DNA of 41,277 bases from DATAQC01 sp046263055 (GTDB lineage Bacteria > Actinomycetota > Acidimicrobiia > Acidimicrobiales > AC-14): NCBI GenBank assembly GCA_046263055.1, contig JBHELO010000092.1:1-41277 (forward strand), in the 5' to 3' direction. Made by a program: the position numbers and the translations under genes. Of the stretch, positions 40,301-41,277 are shown piece after piece; the stretch's first letter is position 1; every line of letters begins with the position of its first letter. The notes under the pieces are model-generated. The model saw only the letters and a program-made list of their open reading frames with translations. It searched no databases and was not told the DNA's origin.

Positions 40301-40775
40301 CGGGCGGGGGCGCCACCGGAGGGGGCGACGGCTTGGGCAGGAGGCCCATCTCCCGCTCGAAGTCGCCCACCCCCTCGAACCCCTTGTAGACGCTGGCGAA
40401 GCGCAGGTAGGCGACCTCGTCGAGGGCCCGCAGCCGCTCCAGGACCGTCATCCCGATCTGGGCGGTGGTCGGTTCCGGCCCCAGCAGGCGGACCGACTCC
40501 TCGACCTCGGTCACCAGCGCCTCCACCGCCTCGACGGGGATCGGGCGGTTCTTGGCCGCCGCCCGGACGCCGGCGGCGATCTTGGCTCGGGAGAACGGCT
40601 CCCGGCCGCCCGAGCGCTTGACGACTACGACCGCCGCCTCCTCGATGCGCTCGTAGGTCGTGAACCGCCGGCCACAATCCAGGCACTCCCGGCGACGCCG
40701 GATGGCCGCCCCGTCGTCGGCCGTCCGGGAGTCGACGACCTTGTCCTCCAGGCTCGAGCAGGCCGGGCAACGCAC
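40287..40775 (-). CDS. nrdR: Transcriptional repressor NrdR
   Basis: From GTG 40775 the protein has 162 residues and starts with the canonical zinc ribbon MRCPACSSLEDKVVDSR, with the second Cys pair in RRRECLDCGRRFTTYER. The ATP-cone follows (VVVVKRSGGREPFSRAKIAA to AYLRFASVYKGFEGVGDFER). NrdR senses ATP/dATP and represses ribonucleotide reductase genes. A GTG at 40778 is possible, but the family starts M-R/H-C-P, and a TAGCGT element lies exactly 6 nt before 40775. It sits just upstream of its likely target nrdJ. The C-terminus is extended by a Pro-rich tail. Confidence 0.95.
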   Translation of the reverse strand: MRCPACSSLEDKVVDSRTADDGAAIRRRRECLDCGRRFTTYERIEEAAVVVVKRSGGREPFSRAKIAAGVRAAAKNRPIPVEAVEALVTEVEESVRLLGPEPTTAQIGMTVLERLRALDEVAYLRFASVYKGFEGVGDFEREMGLLPKPSPPPVAPPPAPSG

Positions 40776-40781
40776 CACCCG

Positions 40782-40787
40782 ACGCTA
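40782..40787 (-). promoter_or_regulatory. Putative leaderless promoter of nrdR
   Basis: GGTAGCGTC on the minus strand has its TAGCGT 6 nt before the GTG at 40775. The 9-mer is shared with the element before 24298. It supports the second of two consecutive GTG codons as the start. Confidence 0.5.
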
Positions 40788-40809
40788 CCTTCGGCCACCG
40801 AGACGGCGG

Positions 40810-41232
40810 TCAGGAGGCGGGCAGGGCGATCCGCTCCCCCACCCGCAGGACGGCTCCCCCGTGGACAGCCACCAGGTGGTCCACCAGGGGGCGGACGTCC
40901 CCCTCGGGCTGCAGGCGGCGGGCCAGCGTCCACAACGTGTCACCGGGCCCGACCTCCACGACCGCCGAGCCGGCCGCTGGCGGCCCGGTCACGGTGGTCG
41001 GCGCCGGCGCCGAGGGGGGAGAGGGAACGGGATGCCCGGAGGCGGTGAGGGCGCCTCCGGGCATCCCGAGCAGGACCCAGGCGGCGACCGCCCCCGAGGC
41101 CACGAGCAGGACCGCGCCGAACCGCCGGCGGCGCAGCACGGCGGGCGCCGGGCGAGGTGCGGGCCGTGGGCGGGTCCCGAGCACGCCGGTGGGCACGCCG
41201 GTGGGCACGGCGGTGGGCACGGCCGTGGGCAT
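40810..41232 (-). CDS. LysM-domain membrane protein
   Basis: The protein (140 residues from ATG 41232) has a Pro/Arg-rich cytoplasmic start, a membrane helix (FGAVLLVASGAVAAWVLLGM), a Pro/Ala/Thr linker, and a C-terminal LysM motif (VVEVGPGDTLWTLARRLQPE to LRVGERIALP). It should be anchored in the membrane and bind peptidoglycan outside. The start is uncertain because the first residues come from a 12-bp tandem repeat in which every unit offers an in-frame GTG or ATG; 41244 is another choice. No ribosome binding site decides it. It lies upstream of nrdR, where a LysM gene is often found next to lexA in actinobacteria. Confidence 0.8.
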   Translation of the reverse strand: MPTAVPTAVPTGVPTGVLGTRPRPAPRPAPAVLRRRRFGAVLLVASGAVAAWVLLGMPGGALTASGHPVPSPPSAPAPTTVTGPPAAGSAVVEVGPGDTLWTLARRLQPEGDVRPLVDHLVAVHGGAVLRVGERIALPAS

Positions 41233-41248
41233 GGCGTGAGGCACGGCG
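41177..41248. repeat. 12-bp tandem repeat at the start of the LysM gene
   Basis: Four near-identical units of GTGGGCACGSCG lie at 41189-41236, with degenerate copies on both sides. On the coding strand they encode Val-Pro-Thr-Ala/Gly. Copy-number change would alter the N-terminus by four residues per unit without breaking the frame. Confidence 0.8.
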
Positions 41249-41277
41249 TGACAGCCGCACCGGGCGGCGGGGGCGGC

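Noticed and set aside
1..41277. CRISPR array, rRNA, complete tRNA, insertion sequence or replication origin
   Set aside because: No regularly spaced repeats of CRISPR size, no transposase or integrase frame, and no complete RNA gene could be recognised. The only tandem repeats are the short in-gene ones listed.

Overview
The window comes from the chromosome of a very GC-rich actinobacterium. GTG starts are frequent, genes are packed with 4-nt GTGA/ATGA overlaps, and many promoters look leaderless. The neighbourhood LysM protein, nrdR and B12-dependent nrdJ, a SigB/SigF-type sigma factor and a CWB2-type exported protein would suit Acidimicrobiia or a relative. That placement is inference; no rRNA or tRNA is present to fix it.

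Layout. 1-2214: the 3' part of a UvrD-like helicase fused to an Fe-S RecB-like nuclease. 2326-2799: a MarR regulator on the minus strand. 2935-3157: a probable PAP2 phosphatase remnant. 3181-7251: a tight plus-strand operon of alternative sigma factor, aldose 1-epimerase, GH15 glucoamylase/trehalase and a DUF421 membrane protein. 7270-12947: a minus-strand operon of PoxB-like TPP enzyme, small membrane protein, gluconate-2-dehydrogenase-type subunit 3 and GMC subunit, and an enolase-superfamily dehydratase/racemase, which reads as a sugar-acid/2-oxoacid oxidation unit. 13233-14097: three overlapping small genes, two of them similar to each other and one Cys-rich, of unknown function. 14132-16617: aldo/keto reductase and NuoF-like flavoprotein. 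16706-19426: a large secreted Asp-box/CWB2 protein. 19613-26479: single-gene housekeeping and metabolic units (SDR, DoxX, P-loop kinase, alpha/beta hydrolase, acyl-CoA dehydrogenase, lipoprotein, endonuclease/exonuclease/phosphatase protein, Rieske oxygenase).

26480-27840 is a less GC-rich islet with a RES/Xre-type toxin-antitoxin pair. The toxin is frameshifted by a 4-bp tandem duplication (CTAG twice). 27854-32901 returns to metabolic genes: M19 dipeptidase with altered metal ligands, SDR, Acg-like nitroreductase, CapK/phenylacetate-CoA-ligase-like protein, small membrane protein. 33240-34470 is a second less GC-rich islet of several very small putative genes, mostly membrane peptides, followed by an ABC-ATPase remnant.

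35069-40775 holds nrdJ and nrdR. nrdJ encodes 1673 residues because two inteins interrupt it; removing them leaves about 937 residues, normal for class II ribonucleotide reductase. Intein 1 sits immediately before the redox-active cysteine of the enzyme. Both inteins carry a tandem-repeat expansion directly after the first LAGLIDADG-like block, and their endonuclease motifs look degenerate. The window ends with a LysM protein whose start lies in a 12-bp tandem repeat.
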